Notes: generated from the sequence alone by a model not told the origin. Positions 35,960 through 48,852 are shown, counted from the first letter of the stretch. The stretch is 64,000 nt of DNA from Manihot esculenta (GCF_001659605.2 NC_035165.2:11218445-11282444); one strand, 5' to 3'. Numbers and translations are program-made.

Positions 35960-38117
35960 CTATAACCAATTTTGTGAGCACATCAATGCTTCCAAAGTAT
36001 CTTCACTAAGTCTATTTCGATGAATACTAACAACTCTACCTCCAGCATTAAAAAAAGAGTCAGATGCAACTGAAAATACAGCTACAACAAAAAAATATCT
36101 AGCAATCATTTGTAATGTAGGATATTTTATCCCATTTGTCTTCCACCAATTAAGAATATCAAATTCTTGTATCCATGGCAAAAAAGGCTCGTCAAGATAA
36201 TGATCTAATTCAGATTTCACATGAACACTAGTGGAAGAAGAGTTAAGAAATGCAACTAGATTACTAAGGTCTTTTTCCAAAGAACCTTGATTTTCTGAAA
36301 TTGAAATAAGTGGAACTAAAGATGAACTTTGAGATTTTGGCTTAGAAGCTCGAGATTGGTAATCATTAAGTAAGTTATAACAAGTAACCTTAATTTGCTC
36401 AATCTCATTCTATGCATTATCACCGTAAATCATTGGAAAATAGTATTCCACCACTTTTATCTTATACCATGGATCCAATATGACAACAACAACCAAAACA
36501 ATTTGAATCACACTTCAATATTTTTCAAAATTTTCAAACATTCTAGCAGATAATGACTTTATAACATCATCATCAAAACTCATCTATTCCACTATTGAAT
36601 TTTACAATTGACAAATTGAAATGAAAAAACAATTAGAAGTTGGATATTTCCTCCCAGAAAATATTTCAGTGATACTATAAAAAGTTTTTAATTTTTCTGC
36701 AACTCTCTTTGCCATTTCCCAATCATCATCAGTAGGCACATCCTTGTAACTTTTTTCCCTAATTTTTAATTTAGGAAAAACATCTTTGTACTCAATCTAG
36801 GAAAAACAACTTTGTACTTAATTGTAGTTTGAAGCATAAGATATGTTGAGTTCGATCTTGTTTAACAATCTAAACTCAACTTTTTTGTACAAGTAATCTT
36901 CAATTATCTAGCCATTTCTTCAAATTTTTCTACTCGTTGAGGAGAAACTACCCAAAATACTACACTATCCCCAATCCTTGAAAGTGAACTCTCAATAGTG
37001 GTTAACTCATCCTTAACAACAAGATTTAAAATATGTGCATAACACCTCATATGCAATATAGCCCCATCACATAAAAGATCACCAAACAATTTATCAATAA
37101 CAATAGAAGCCATGCCATCATTAGTAGAACAATTATCTACAATGATTGTAGAAATTTTGGTCTCTATATTTCACTTGCTAAAAGCCTCCATTAAATATTT
37201 GGCAAGCTCCTTCTTAGTATGAGATGTTGGGACATACACAAATCTACATAATAAAAATGAGAAAAAATTAATAAAATATCAAATCAAATCTTATTGAAAA
37301 TAAATCTTCATAACAACAAAGATAAAGAGATAAGAAATTTACTGCAAAATCCAATTTTGTAACACTCAGGAGTCATCAATATAATGTGTTGTGAAAGACA
37401 TGCAGCTTTTTTTTATTTGATGTCCACATATCAGTAGTAATTGCTATTCCGCTCTTGAGTTTCTCCAAAGATTTGTATAATTTATTAAACTTAAGATCGT
37501 AGATATCCAAAAATATCTTTCTTAATGGTATTCCGAGAAACCATTTTGAAGAGTGGTTGAAAGCTGACAACAAATTTTCTAAATCTCATATGTTCAATAA
37601 TGGAAAGTGGATACTCATGTAATATAATGGCACATGCTAACTCCCTTCTTGATTTTTCTTGATCAAATATAAATTTCTCGAAATGCACTTTTCCATCAAT
37701 TCTTATATCCATAGAAATCTGCTTTTGCTTCTCTAGACATTTGACTATGTCTTGATTGCCTTTCTTTGCACATTTCTCTATATGATTGTGCAAAGACTTA
37801 GTCTCACTTTTGCTATTAGCTTTGAGACTTGTCTTACAATGATTACAAATTGCCCAATCATCCCCACTACAATGGAGTTTTTCAAAATGATCCCAAACAG
37901 TTGATGTCAACTTCCTTTTCTTTACCAAATTGCTAATTGGAGGAAGACTACCAGTTGAATTTGTATTGGCTGGCAATGAATGAGAGGGATTGATTGTTGT
38001 CGATGGCTCCAATTGAGAATGGGTGAAACTACTAGCGGGCTGAGTGGTTGAAAAAAGTTGAGAAACAGTAATAGCTTTAAAACTAGCTACAACTTTGGAA
38101 CTATTAAATGTTGACAT
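35960..38117 (-). pseudogene. hAT transposase, BED-type, degenerate
   Basis: Three recognisable pieces in order on the minus strand. 38117-37491 starts MSTFNSSK and has a BED zinc finger (WDHFEKL, CNHC, HNHIEKC). 37573-36904 carries the core pieces (SGIAITTDMWTSN, then LLCDGAILHMRCYAHILNL, the usual hAT CAHILNL block). 36280-35960 has the C-terminal dimerisation block (FFNAGGRVVSIHRNRLSEDTLEALMCSQNWL in part). Frames change between pieces and stops occur, so it is inactive. The order BED - core - hAT_C matches RICESLEEPER/DAYSLEEPER-type and Ac-like transposases. Confidence 0.88.
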
Positions 38118-39304
38118 TTTAAATATCTTAAATATGAAAAACAATAACATGTATTAGCAAACAATACATAACCATAAGAACAAATAAAATATAGGCACTT
38201 AATCAACAAATAAATTTATTTAAGTCAATACATAACCGCAAACTAAAATAACACATGGAAGGGATGCCTCTATCTATGAATAAGGCATTTTTAAACCATG
38301 CTAAAATTAATTCTAAACTACAAACTAAAACAACAACGCCAATTTGCTCTCTTATATCATGAATAAGAGCCAGAAGCTAGGGGGGAGACACTAAACCAAA
38401 ATCAATTACTCAATTTCTGTGATAATCTATGTAAAACAACATCCGAATCTTATTGACCTTGTGATCAAATTCAAATGAAGAATTGTAGTGTCCAACATTA
38501 TACACGAAAGTAGCTCATGGCTTTTCTCGATTGCACTGGCACCAAACAGTGCCTGCAAGGCGGCAGCTTCCTCTACAACATTTGAATTTGTTATAAATCT
38601 ACTGAACTACGTTATTGCTGCATATGCTTGTTTCTATCTTTCAACATGGAAGCCCTCTAAAGAAGGTGGATTGCTAGGTTCTTTTTGGAATGTAGAAACT
38701 AACAGTGCATAAGGATTTACAGAAAGGTCCATCATCTAACTAGTCTTATCATCTCTATTGTTTTTCCTCCATAACTATTCTTCCTTCCAATAGTCCATAA
38801 ATTCTAAGGATATTTAATAGCAACTAAAAATTCTTTAACAACATGCATTTAAAAGATCTTAATTATCAAATTTTGATTACAAACTTGAAGAGAGATATCG
38901 CTGACTAGGGAGAGAGAAGATTTGTCGTCGACTAGGGAGAGAAAGGAGATGTCATCAATGCCGACTGGGGAGAGAGAAGGGTTGTCTCCAATTGGGCTGT
39001 TGGCAGTCTCGGCACTCGTCAGTAAAGTGGGGGAGAGAGGCGTCGATTGGGAAATGGGAAGAGAAGCAGAAGGTAGTCTTGTATCTGAGTATCTCGACTC
39101 TGTCGAAGTGAAATTAAAAAAGAATTAGGGTTAGTTTTGTTAGTATAGCTAATCGGGTTCAGGTAATGGGTATCCGATCAATTAAACCCGAACTCTATCC
39201 GAACCCGAGACGGGTAAAATTTTCAAATCCGAATCCGTCCTAATAGGGTTTGGGCAGATTGAGTACCCGCAAAAATCAGCCCGCCTGACATCCCTAATAG
39301 AGGT

Positions 39305-39545
39305 ACTGTAAATGTTCTTCTTCGCTGCGACTAAAAATCAAGATGTCATCAAAATAAAAAACCATGAATTTGCGTAAAAAAGGACGCAGAATCTAGTTCA
39401 TAAGTCGCATAAACATGCTAAGCGCATTCGTCAAATCAAACGGCATAACCAGCTACTCCTACAAGCCTTCCTTAGTTTTAAAGGCTGTCTTACATTCATC
39501 TCCCTCCTTAAATTCAAATTTGGTGATAGCAACTTTTAAGGTTGA
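39305..39545 (-). pseudogene. Old gypsy element OG: RT fingers/palm fragment
   Basis: Minus-strand reading gives KINLKSCYHQI, CKTAFKTKEG, LVMPFDLTNALSMF and the catalytic block FYFDDILIFSRSEEH. Conserved positions are mutated (for example Gly-Tyr to Cys-Tyr) and stops are present. The upstream half of RT, protease and gag are not found further right. Confidence 0.85.
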
Positions 39546-40055
39546 TCTTAAAAAGAAGAAAAAAAACCAGAGTATCTCTCTAAAAAAAACCCTAGAGAGA
39601 GAGATTCTTTTGGCTAGAAAGAAGTTTATATAGCTAAGTACACTTTGTTTTTTTTTTTTTTTTTTTTGCTAAAAGATAAAGCTTGCACTGATAAAAGGCC
39701 TCAAACACATATACAAAGATAAAAGATTTTAAATATTATGGCTTAAAAGACTGAACTAACTTAGAAAGGCTAAAGTAAACCAACCTTAAATTCAAATTTG
39801 GTGATAGCAACTTTTAAGGTCGATCTTAAAAAGAAGAAAAAAAAACCAGAGTATCTCTCTAAAAAAACCTTAGAGAGAGAGGTTCTTTTGGCTAGAAAGA
39901 AGTTTATATAGCTAAGTACGCTTTGTTTTTTTTTTTTTTACTAAAAGATAAAGCTTGCACTGATAAAAGGCCTCAAACACATATACAAAGATAAAAGATT
40001 TTAAATATTATGGCTTAAAAGACTAAACTAACTTAGAAAGGCTAAAGTAAACCAA
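39506..40055. repeat. Tandem duplication, 278 + 272 bases
   Basis: Unit 1 (39506-39783) starts ccttaaattcaaatttgg; unit 2 (39784-40055) repeats it nearly base for base, including the OG RT end, a purine stretch, a poly-T (20 against 15 T) and gctaaaagataaagcttgc. The poly-T length and scattered substitutions are the main differences. Confidence 0.92.
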
Positions 40056-41010
40056 AACCCAAACAAAGTAAACCCAACCTAAGGACCAAGCACAAAGGCA
40101 ACCCTAATTTGAGTTGCTTCTGCAAGATAGAGGATATATGTCATATTCACTTCCTTACCGATCTCCATCATCTCCAAATTTTTCTTAACCATAAGGTGTA
40201 CAAGTGAGAACCAAGGACGAAAAAGTTCTATAGATCAACAATCAACAAACGCACAAAGCTAAAGAGAAGCAGAGGAGGGACACTTGACCATGAGAAGGCA
40301 ACTCAGATCTCAAAAACCAGCGAAAGAGGAAACAAAAGTTGTTCTTCAACTTCCCAATCATGTCTTTTGGACTCTTTGAGTTCCATAATCTAAACTTCAA
40401 TCAACCTTTATTGGAGCTAAGCGATGGAAAACGAAGATCTAATCGCTCTAACAACCTACAAGCACCAGAAGTACCAAGATGCAAACCCAGTATGTAAGAT
40501 CTACATTTGGAAGACGAAAGAAAAACAAGCACCAGAAGTACCAAGGTGCAAACCCAGTATGTAAGATCTACGTTTGGAAGACGAAAGAAAAACAAAATGA
40601 AGGGGATTCGTCTCTCTGTGATGGATTGAAGAAAAGCACTCCCAGGCAGGCCTCAAATCCACATGCAAGCCCCTCGAAGAACACATCTCTAGCCCGCGAT
40701 TATAGAGATGGAATCCACAAATCACCTAAAGGACCTCTCACCAAATAGTCGATCATCCAATAACAGTAAGAAGGATTTCAATTTTTTCAAATGAACGATT
40801 TGAAAACCTATTAGTTCTACCAGGTGATTGGTCGAATCTGTAAAACAAAACTCAAAAACTATTTATAACCCTCACCGAAGGGGAGGGAAAGAAGAAATCC
40901 ACAACAGGAGGGAGATAGAGGCTCTCCTTTGCTCGGAAGGGTAGAGAAAAGTCGCTTATTGGCTAGAAAAAAAATAGTTATACCTTAGGAGAAAAAAGAT
41001 GAGAGAAAAG
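39649..41010 (-). mobile_element. LINE-like 3' end (partly duplicated)
   Basis: On the minus strand the sequence ends ...gcaagctttatcttttagc followed by a long poly-A, the form of a LINE or SINE tail. The body up to about 41010 has no ORF. It contains two tandem copies of a ~67-base unit (40459 and 40526: accagaagtaccaag...gacgaaagaaaaac). Element limits are uncertain. Confidence 0.5.
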
Positions 41011-41035
41011 TAGGAGCGCGTATGCCTTACTTTAA

Positions 41036-41127
41036 CCATTATCAATATGGCGCATACTCATCATTCCCATTGTTATTAATGCCATTATCAATATGGCACA
41101 TACTCATCATTTCCGTTGTTATTAATG
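41036..41127. repeat. Tandem repeat, two ~46-base units
   Basis: ccattatcaatatggcgcat...gttattaatg occurs twice in a row with few changes. Confidence 0.85.
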
Positions 41128-43617
41128 CCGGAATTTATTTAGACTCAATTAAGTAGAAATAAAATGCAATTATATAGTAAATCTAGTAGCCACATATTTA
41201 TGTTTTAAATTTATAATAAAATAAATTTACATCTATTCAAAATATCAATTTTGTAAATGAAAAATGGTTGAATTGATTGATTAAGTCGTACAATTAAAAA
41301 AAAAAATTATTCCCCTTCGATCAACTTTTTATAATACCATGACACACTCATTGCCTTCCTGCGTCACCACCATTGCATAACACTAATTTTTTCTTTTTTT
41401 TAAGTGCAATACTAAAAATTGCCACCTATAACCTAAGAAATACGAGTATGTTTTTCTGGATATTCAAAATAGCAGGATTGGGAATATGCACTATATATAT
41501 ATACACTTTTAAAAACATCACAATATTTTATAATTAGCTTTTAAAAAATAAATTAAGTAAACTCTATTATATGAAAAATTAGATCAATTAATACAAAAGT
41601 ACGCAATCAATTTTTTTAAAATTTATCGAGTTAGAAAAATTTACAAGTGACATAAGTTTTCTTTTTACAGAAAAACATAAAATGCCAAATAAAAGAAAGT
41701 TTAACTGTATAAATTTCTTGTCGAACTTTACACAGACTTTTTTTTTTTATCCATTCCTTCTTTCTGTTGAGGTCTTAGCATCATTTCTCTGCCGAAACTG
41801 TGATGTTCCCAGCCCCTTTCAACCAAAGGGATACCTTCATTCCTAACTCGAAGTGCGGGTTCTTCCCCATGAAGGGCTTCTTAGCTTCTTTTTCAGCTAC
41901 GCCCATTGTACTCTTAAGATTGATTTCCAATCATCTTACACTTTATTTCGTTCAAACTCCCGATTTTCTGAAAAGTCTAGCCCTCAGAAAGTAACTTCCA
42001 TAGAAGGAAGCTAATTTTCCTGAAATAAAAGAAGTAGCTTATTTGAATTCCTGAAATTGAATCAAAATGCTAACTAAACAAGCTGAATGTATTAAATTCC
42101 TGGGAAGTTAAAAGTTTCTACTTAAATTTACCCCTAATTAAACCAGGCCTTAATTTAGATTTGACCTTCGTAGAGCATGGGTCATTTGATTGTCGACCTT
42201 GCATGGCCTTGTTTCTTGATGGGGTTGTCTCCTTCCTTCTAATGAACAAGAACACACTTTGAAGCTTTTTCTGAGTTCCCTCTTTTTGGGTTGGCCCATA
42301 CTAGTATTGGGGTTTCAGATGTGAATTTCAGCTTTGAAAGATTGGTCCATTTCTCAGTTTTTTTGAGGCTGAGCCTTGGGTTCTATTTCTACTATCTCTA
42401 ATAAACTATATTTCTCTTCTAACAATATAAAACAGTAGCCATTTTCCAAATACATGTACAATTTTTTATTCTGGTATGGAATCAGAGGATCAAAGTTGAG
42501 ACAAAGTAGCTAAAACGTATGGTATCACAACTAATGAAGAGTTGCCAAGTTCCAATAACATATGCGTCATGAGTGACATCATATGATCATAACCTGCGTC
42601 ATCAGTGACTTCACAACATTATATTAGAACCAACGATCACAAAGACAAAGTGGGCATACAAGTGGCCATGCACATGCACACACACAAATATTATAAACCC
42701 TTGAGCATATAATTAATTACACTAAACATAATTTATTAGCAGGCGTAATCTTAGTTTATGCCAAATTGCAACTCTGCAATATAATAAACAGAATTCCTAT
42801 GTGGGGATTGATGGCTCAATTTTTCCCACCTTTTTGAATTTGTGTCGTCTTTTACAACTCACTATCCACAGAACACTCAAGAAAAGTAAAGAAAGAATGC
42901 AAAAAGAGAGACTTTTTTATCAGTGGCTGAAGTGGCCAATCCCCATTTGCCTCATTTGGAAAAAGAATATGGGCTAGAATGATGCCAAAGATGGAAAAAC
43001 AATCTTCTGCAAATATTCATAAGTTCCAATGGGGTCAAAGTTCCAAGGGTTGTGGGATAATTTAATAACAACATGGCTGTAAAGAACTGCAGAAGAGTCA
43101 TTATGTGCCAATACTAATATTCCATTCACCAGCACTAAGAAAGCAGTAGAATATTTAATCAATAAAGTTTAAAACATATGAAAGCTCATCTAGTTGATCA
43201 AGCATCTTCTAAATAAAAGTATTAACACCCTTATAGAGATATCTATATTAAAAGAAATAATGCTCTTCTACCAAATTTTATGTTGGTCTTGTCATTTTGT
43301 CCCTTTGAAATTCCCGCTTCACAAAGTGATATGAAGGATCTGCTTTAGATAAACAAAAACTAAGGTTGTCAGAGGATTTGCCGAGTTGTACAAGTCAGTA
43401 ATCCTTGAATCAGACCAGCAATTACATGTATGGGCAAAATAGAGAGAACCAGAGAAAGAAACATTACAGCAATTAATCTAATATTAATTCCAGTTTATAT
43501 ACCTGAGAGTAATGTACTAGAGATTGCATCTAAGTTTCCACCATCTGAAGTCTACAAGTCTTTTTGTCTATTGCATCAATGAAGTTAGTTTGCACATTTA
43601 ACTTAGCTTAGCTTCAA
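41128..43617. other. Intergenic region downstream of SPL
   Basis: No gene supported. 41790-42000 stands out as less AT-rich than its flanks. A short minus-strand frame at 42974-43162 has no recognisable domain. The SPL 3' UTR probably occupies the last few hundred bases. Confidence 0.45.
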
Positions 43618-46600
43618 CTAGCGCCTTTGATCCTGCAACAACATTGAATTTATTGTTACTCCTCAAGAAAGATTTGCACTTATTAGCAAATAAAAATTGA
43701 CAAAGATACAGGCCAGTCATTGTTATTTACCAGATTGTATGAGATTTGTCTTGTGTATATTACCAGCCAGTTGCATCATTCAGAGATTTTTAGCACCAGC
43801 CATGAATAAGTATCCTTTTTTATCCTATATTTTTCTCAAGAAAAGGACTTTGTATTTGGTCATTTTAAGAAAAATATCCAATTTCCAGCATAAAATAATT
43901 AAGCAAGAGATTTTAGGAGATTATTTACACACCTTGTTCCTTTCATGCCCCGTATGTGGTAAGGAAACTGGAAAATCCTCAATTTCATTCTTCACTTGCA
44001 CAGAATTCCTTTGTTGCTCCACTCTATGAAGATGCGAAGACAACTGAAGCAAATCCACAGTAGATCCATCTTCAGCAGAAACACAATATTTGGCATTCAA
44101 AATATCTGAATCTGGAAGAAAACCATCTGGTTCAACTTGAAGGCCAGCAGCATAACTAGCACAAGGAACCGTGAAGGATCCCATATGGTTAGCTTTAATG
44201 GTATTCATTCCAGATGAATGAAATCCATTTGGCACATACCCGTCCGAAGATTCTACCCCAAAAGTTTTGTCAGAAATACCCCTAGCTTGACTGATGAAGG
44301 GCATAGCCATTATAATTCCAGCAGAATGGCCCAGGTTCTGTGATTCGGCTGACAGAAGAGAGAGAGCACAACTGGAATTAGACACCCTAGATAACTCGTG
44401 AATATCTGATACAGTATTATAAACAGTTAACTCTTCAATTGCAGACAGCGAAATTCCAGTAGTGTTTTGGATCCCATTGGTATGTAGATGGAGAAAAGAA
44501 TTTGGAACTAACTGCCCATTTGTACTGTTAATTGATATATCTTCCAATTTAACAGGCCTGCAGCAGTTGGTCTCTTCATATCTCTCGGGATAAAGAATAC
44601 CACCAGGAAGGATGTTTGGGAAAAGAAAAGATGCTCTCTTTGGCATGGAAGTACCCAAATATTTGGTTCCTGTTGAATTCATGTGTTAAGTAATATGGTA
44701 CAAGTATGTTCAACAATGCAAGTTGAGAGTCCAAAATATAATAATCCATTCCAACTCCATAATCACATACAAGAGCCATAGATGCATAAGCAGAATTGTA
44801 GCAGGGTGCATTTCAATACCCAGCAAAGAAACTCTATCAGCCTACAAAAGCACCAGAAGAAGGGGACTTAAGCTTCATCCTATATTTCTCTTTGATATTT
44901 CAATTTTAACTTGTTGGAAATATTTGTTAAATTGTTAAGTATTGAAGTTGGATACTTAGATAGAAACACCAACAGGAGTTTAAAAAAGATTAAAACCTAA
45001 CAACAGTTCGTCTCAGATTCCAGGTTCACATAATAGCACTTGAAACATAAATATAACCGATAAAAGGAAGACAATCTTTTGATAATAATGTTCATCCAGG
45101 TCTATTATTGTTGAAATTAGACTGTACAATCGTGATTTCATGTAAGAAAATCCTACATGGATTGACAAACCAATAATAGTTAGACAAATAGATAAAACAT
45201 ACCTTGTAGATAAGCGAACCAAAAAAAGGGTAACTAACTAGCAATTTTCTTTTACAAAAAAAGTAACTCCTCTTACACAAATATATTCATCCTATTGGTT
45301 TGTTAAACCATGTCAATATAATTTCTCCTATTACTGTCACTTATTGCAAGTGTTTAAGAGCAATGTATAATTGAGGGAAAAAGCATGCAGCTCCAAAAAT
45401 ATAGAGTAAAAGATATACAGTACAAAGAGGAAGAAATAATTTCAAGATCTCTAGGCATTGGATTATATTAAATAACGGCCATGTAAGGGAAAAGGGTTAT
45501 GGGGTCTACCAGAGAGAGCACCAAACTGAGGTTTCCTTCTGCGTTCATTGTGGCCCGCTAGGCGTTTACGACAGCTACGTTTACCATCATCAAATTCAAC
45601 CAGCAAATGAAACCTGATTAATTGAATCAAAAGAACAAACTTAGTAAAAAGCACTGGAAGACAAGCTAGGAGAAGAGTAATAAGATACATGATTCATTAA
45701 GCAAAAGTATAGGCAAAACAACTAGACAAACACTTTCCTGGCAAATAAACCAGAATATATGGACTGAAAAATCTAAAGATCTTTTGTTCTATTCGTCTAA
45801 ATATAAATTCTTATTCAACATTAAGTTTTATTCCATTTTGATTCAACATATCCACCAAATCACCCAAAAAACCAACAGTTATGTATTCATACAAAATTTT
45901 TAAAGTAGCTTTACCATCACCATTATAAGCCATTAGCATTGCTAAGTAAGCATAAACATAGTTTTCAATACCTAAGCATTGAGGTAGGAATCAATATAGG
46001 GATTGGAAGACAAAAAAGGGAGGAAGAAGAAGAAGCCAACCTGCTACATTGCTGACAAAACCTCTGCTCAACACCATTAACTATAACTTTAGGAGTCTTT
46101 GAGTGAACCTCACAAACTTTATGCCTCTTGTTGTAATCCTTTAAGGAGCTGAGATCCTTGTGACAACCATATACCTGGCAAATGGGCGTCTGAGAGCGTG
46201 AACTCATTGTTCGAGTTTTCTTTGCTTGAAAATTTGGGCTTGTTGAAGATACCACCGATCTCTCTTTTAAAAACTTGCTATTTGGTGCTTCTTTGCCATC
46301 AGCCAATCTCCCTAGTTTTAAATAAATTAGTGATGAATTCTGACTATAAGACTCCAAGAAAGCATTTGAATGATTCGACCCAGATTCCAACAATGAGTTT
46401 GAAGCAATCATATAACTCCATTGTTGGAAGCAATCATATATAACTGGGACAAGAAAATTCTACTTTACTAGAATCGATGCCAACTTCACTACTACCTAGC
46501 ACCTCCATACCTGTGTTATTGCCATTGAATGGTTTTATGGGCATTTCAGAGAAACCCAAATCTATAAACTCCATGTTCTCAACAGAATCCCCATCCCATC

Positions 46601-46703
46601 TTGTAAATGATTTTCTACTTCTCCCAAATGAATCAATAGATAAATCTATTTCATCAGAGAACACAAGGCCTTTCCCTTCAGCAGAGTAGCGCAAAGACTC
46701 CAT
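43618..46703 (-). CDS. SPL: SBP-box (SPL) transcription factor, miR156-regulated, apparent frameshift in exon 1
   Basis: Exons on the minus strand: 46703-46041, 45613-45477, 44669-43936 and 43632-43618. Exon 1 begins [20 protein letters not shown] and ends in the SBP domain ([20 protein letters not shown]); exon 2 completes it ([17 protein letters not shown], with the nuclear-localisation overlap [12 protein letters not shown]). Exon 3 carries [17 protein letters not shown] with the miR156 site, and [19 protein letters not shown], all typical of the SPL6/SPL13-type clade. SPLs bind GTAC cores and control phase change. The exon 2 donor could also be 33 bases earlier, same phase. An apparent 28-base insertion near 46418-46445 puts the first ~97 codons out of frame with the SBP domain; an ATG at 46411 reopens the correct frame. 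Either the N-terminus is lost, the allele is damaged, or the assembly is wrong here. Confidence 0.9.
44350..44369 (-). promoter_or_regulatory. miR156/157 target site in SPL exon 3
   Basis: The minus-strand 20-mer encodes the CALSLLS stretch and is the standard SPL target (gtgctctctctcttctgtca). It pairs with miR156 throughout apart from one position opposite the agagaga/agaguga difference, which is the usual pairing in plant SPL genes. Confidence 0.93.
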
Positions 46704-47913
46704 CAGGAAAGAACAAGAATTGGTTCAGAAAGTGATAATGCCTAGCAAAAATTCACAAATAGAAAGCTTATTAGCACTTAGGCCAAAAGCCAAATTCACT
46801 TCTAATTTTGTGCAAGTCAAAGAATAGCAAATGATGCGTGTAAAAAGCAATAACACAAACAACATGTAGGCAGTAAAAATCAAGAACTATAAAATGATAA
46901 TAAGGGTTCAAACAGTTGAAAATAATCAAACTCCATTCAGATGAAACAATCCACTGTTCTGCTGATGGATAGACAAAAACTGAAGAGACCTCTTTAGAGT
47001 CAACAATCCTTACAAATACATTACAGTAATTATGAGACTGATAACAAACAAAACCACAAAAGATAATGATGAAGAAGAAAACACCGCTCTGCTTGTCGGC
47101 CAAGAAATTTGAAGGAAAAATACACAATAATTAAATGCGAATTTTCTTGTATTTTTCTGCAAAAAACTATCATCTCAATCAACCTTGATTATAGAGTTCG
47201 TTTTCTTTCTTTCTTTTCTTTTTTTTTCCCTTTTCTTTTTCTGCTACGGAATTTCCAATTTTTATCCATTTCACTTTCCTCTACTTTTCTCGGCAAGCAA
47301 ACCGAGGATACAATATGAAGCAGAATCAAAATCCACAAGACGATGAATACATCTTTTCCGCAGTGTAAAACAAACCCAGATGACAAAAGCACAAAATATC
47401 AAATCTCAACACTTAGACTAGAAAAGGCCCAGAAAAGCTCCCCTTATGCTTGCATAAAAAATGTAAAAACGAAGAACCAGACAAAAAAAAAGAAGCCCAT
47501 TTCAAGGGCTTGGATGCTAACAAATTGAACGACAAGAAACGGGCTCAAAAGAGTTTCCTTTCTCCGAAAAAAAAAAAAAAAAGAACAAAACCGCACATAA
47601 CAACAACAACAACGACGAGAAAAGAAGAAGAAGAAGAAGAAGCCATAAAACTGAACTACACAGTAATATCTGATGTTGCTTACCAGAGAAGAAACAACAG
47701 AACAGAGAGAAAAAGAGAGATGTGTAAAAGTGCTTGAGGGAAGAGGAGAAAGAGAGGTGGAAGAAGCAAAAACAGAGAGTGGGCGAGTCAATACGATTTC
47801 CACTAGAGAATCCACAAGGGTGGTAATCTCAAAAGCATGTCCATGTCCAGGTCTTTTGTAGATTTTGAGAGGGACTGTGCTTCCCATTTTGTCCATCTCC
47901 TTTTAAATTTATT
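46704..47913 (-). promoter_or_regulatory. SPL 5' UTR (probably with an intron) and promoter
   Basis: A good acceptor (tttttgctag/gcattatc, complement at about 46741-46745) lies 38 bases before the ATG, suggesting a 5' UTR intron that would start near the CT-rich leader at 47600-47800. (CTT)n/(GAA)n tracts at 47625-47642 are typical of plant leaders. No other gene is seen. Confidence 0.5.
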
Positions 47914-48391
47914 CCCAATTCCCTGACAAGAACAAAGAAAAGCAAGCATCCCATTGTTCTGCTAGTCTCTGCTGATGCTTCCCATGTTTTTTTTATTTCT
48001 ATTTCTTGAGCCTTATGTCTGATATGATCACATCTGATATGCCTCATTTTTTTTCTGATACGCCTCATGTGCTGCTGCTTCTGCTGGCTTTTGTTTTTTC
48101 CTTATTCCCTTTTTTCATGGGATATAATCTCCTAATATTTTCTTTAGTTAAAATTTTATTACAATAAAAAATAATACACATTTCAAATATTACATTTTTT
48201 TTCCATGCCTTTTAAAAATTATTTTTCCTATGAAGGCTCTTTTGTTTGAAAAAAAATTCATATTTAAAAAAATAGTTTTAATAGAAAATGTTTGTTTAAA
48301 AATGTTTTCATAACAAATATTTTAAAAAAATAACTTAGTTTGGTTATTTATTTAAATATTAAAAATAAATAATAATAAATTTATATATAAT

Positions 48392-48852
48392 AGCTTGAGC
48401 AGTATTTAGTTCAAACTAAAAAAATAAATCGAACAGAATTAATTTAAAAATTTAGTTCGATTTTTTATTTATTTTTATTCGGTTTGATTTTTAATTTTAA
48501 AAATTTCAGTTATTTCGATTCAGTTTGATTTTGATGAAAAAAAATTAAAAAAAATTGAACCGAACCGATTAGTGATAATAATATATTATTTTTAATAATG
48601 TAGAGAGTTTATATCGTATTAAAGTTAAAATATTCCAATTAAATTTTAAAATATTAAAAATAAAACGTGAAAAATAAAAAATTTATTAAAAATCGAAAAT
48701 GATCAAGCCGAACTGAATCAAAACAATAGAGTTCGATTTGGTTTCTAATCAAAATCAGTTCGATTTGATTTTAAAAATACTCAAATTTCAATTTTTAATT
48801 TATTCAGTTCGATTTGATTTTAAACCGAACCGACCGAATGCTCACGCCTTAC
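48392..48852. mobile_element. ~460-base insertion with inverted gagca ends (MITE-like)
   Basis: Present in A and absent from B, where tatataatagc is followed directly by tttaacaat. The ends are ttgagcagtatttagttc and gaccgaatgctcacgcc, imperfect inverted repeats; the interior is rich in ttcggtt/aaccgaa phrases. These features fit the hAT-type MITEs common in eudicots. I could not define a clean target duplication. Confidence 0.6.

Larger units (their letters stand above)
27552..39296 (-). mobile_element. Decayed hAT transposon, interrupted by G2
   Basis: The ends are tagggatgt (27552) and acatcccta (39296), inverted over 9 bases, flanked by the 8-bp target duplication acagaggt / atagaggt (one mismatch; 27544-27551 and 39297-39304). 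The subterminal zones carry repeated cccgaac / gggtaccc-type phrases on both sides, as in hAT ends. Without G2 the element is ~4.1 kb, a plausible autonomous size, and it encodes recognisable hAT transposase pieces on the minus strand. It inserted into the RT region of OG. Confidence 0.88.

Noticed and set aside
42974..43162. 62-codon minus-strand frame near the SPL 3' end
   Set aside because: No recognisable domain and no clear splice partners; treated as chance.
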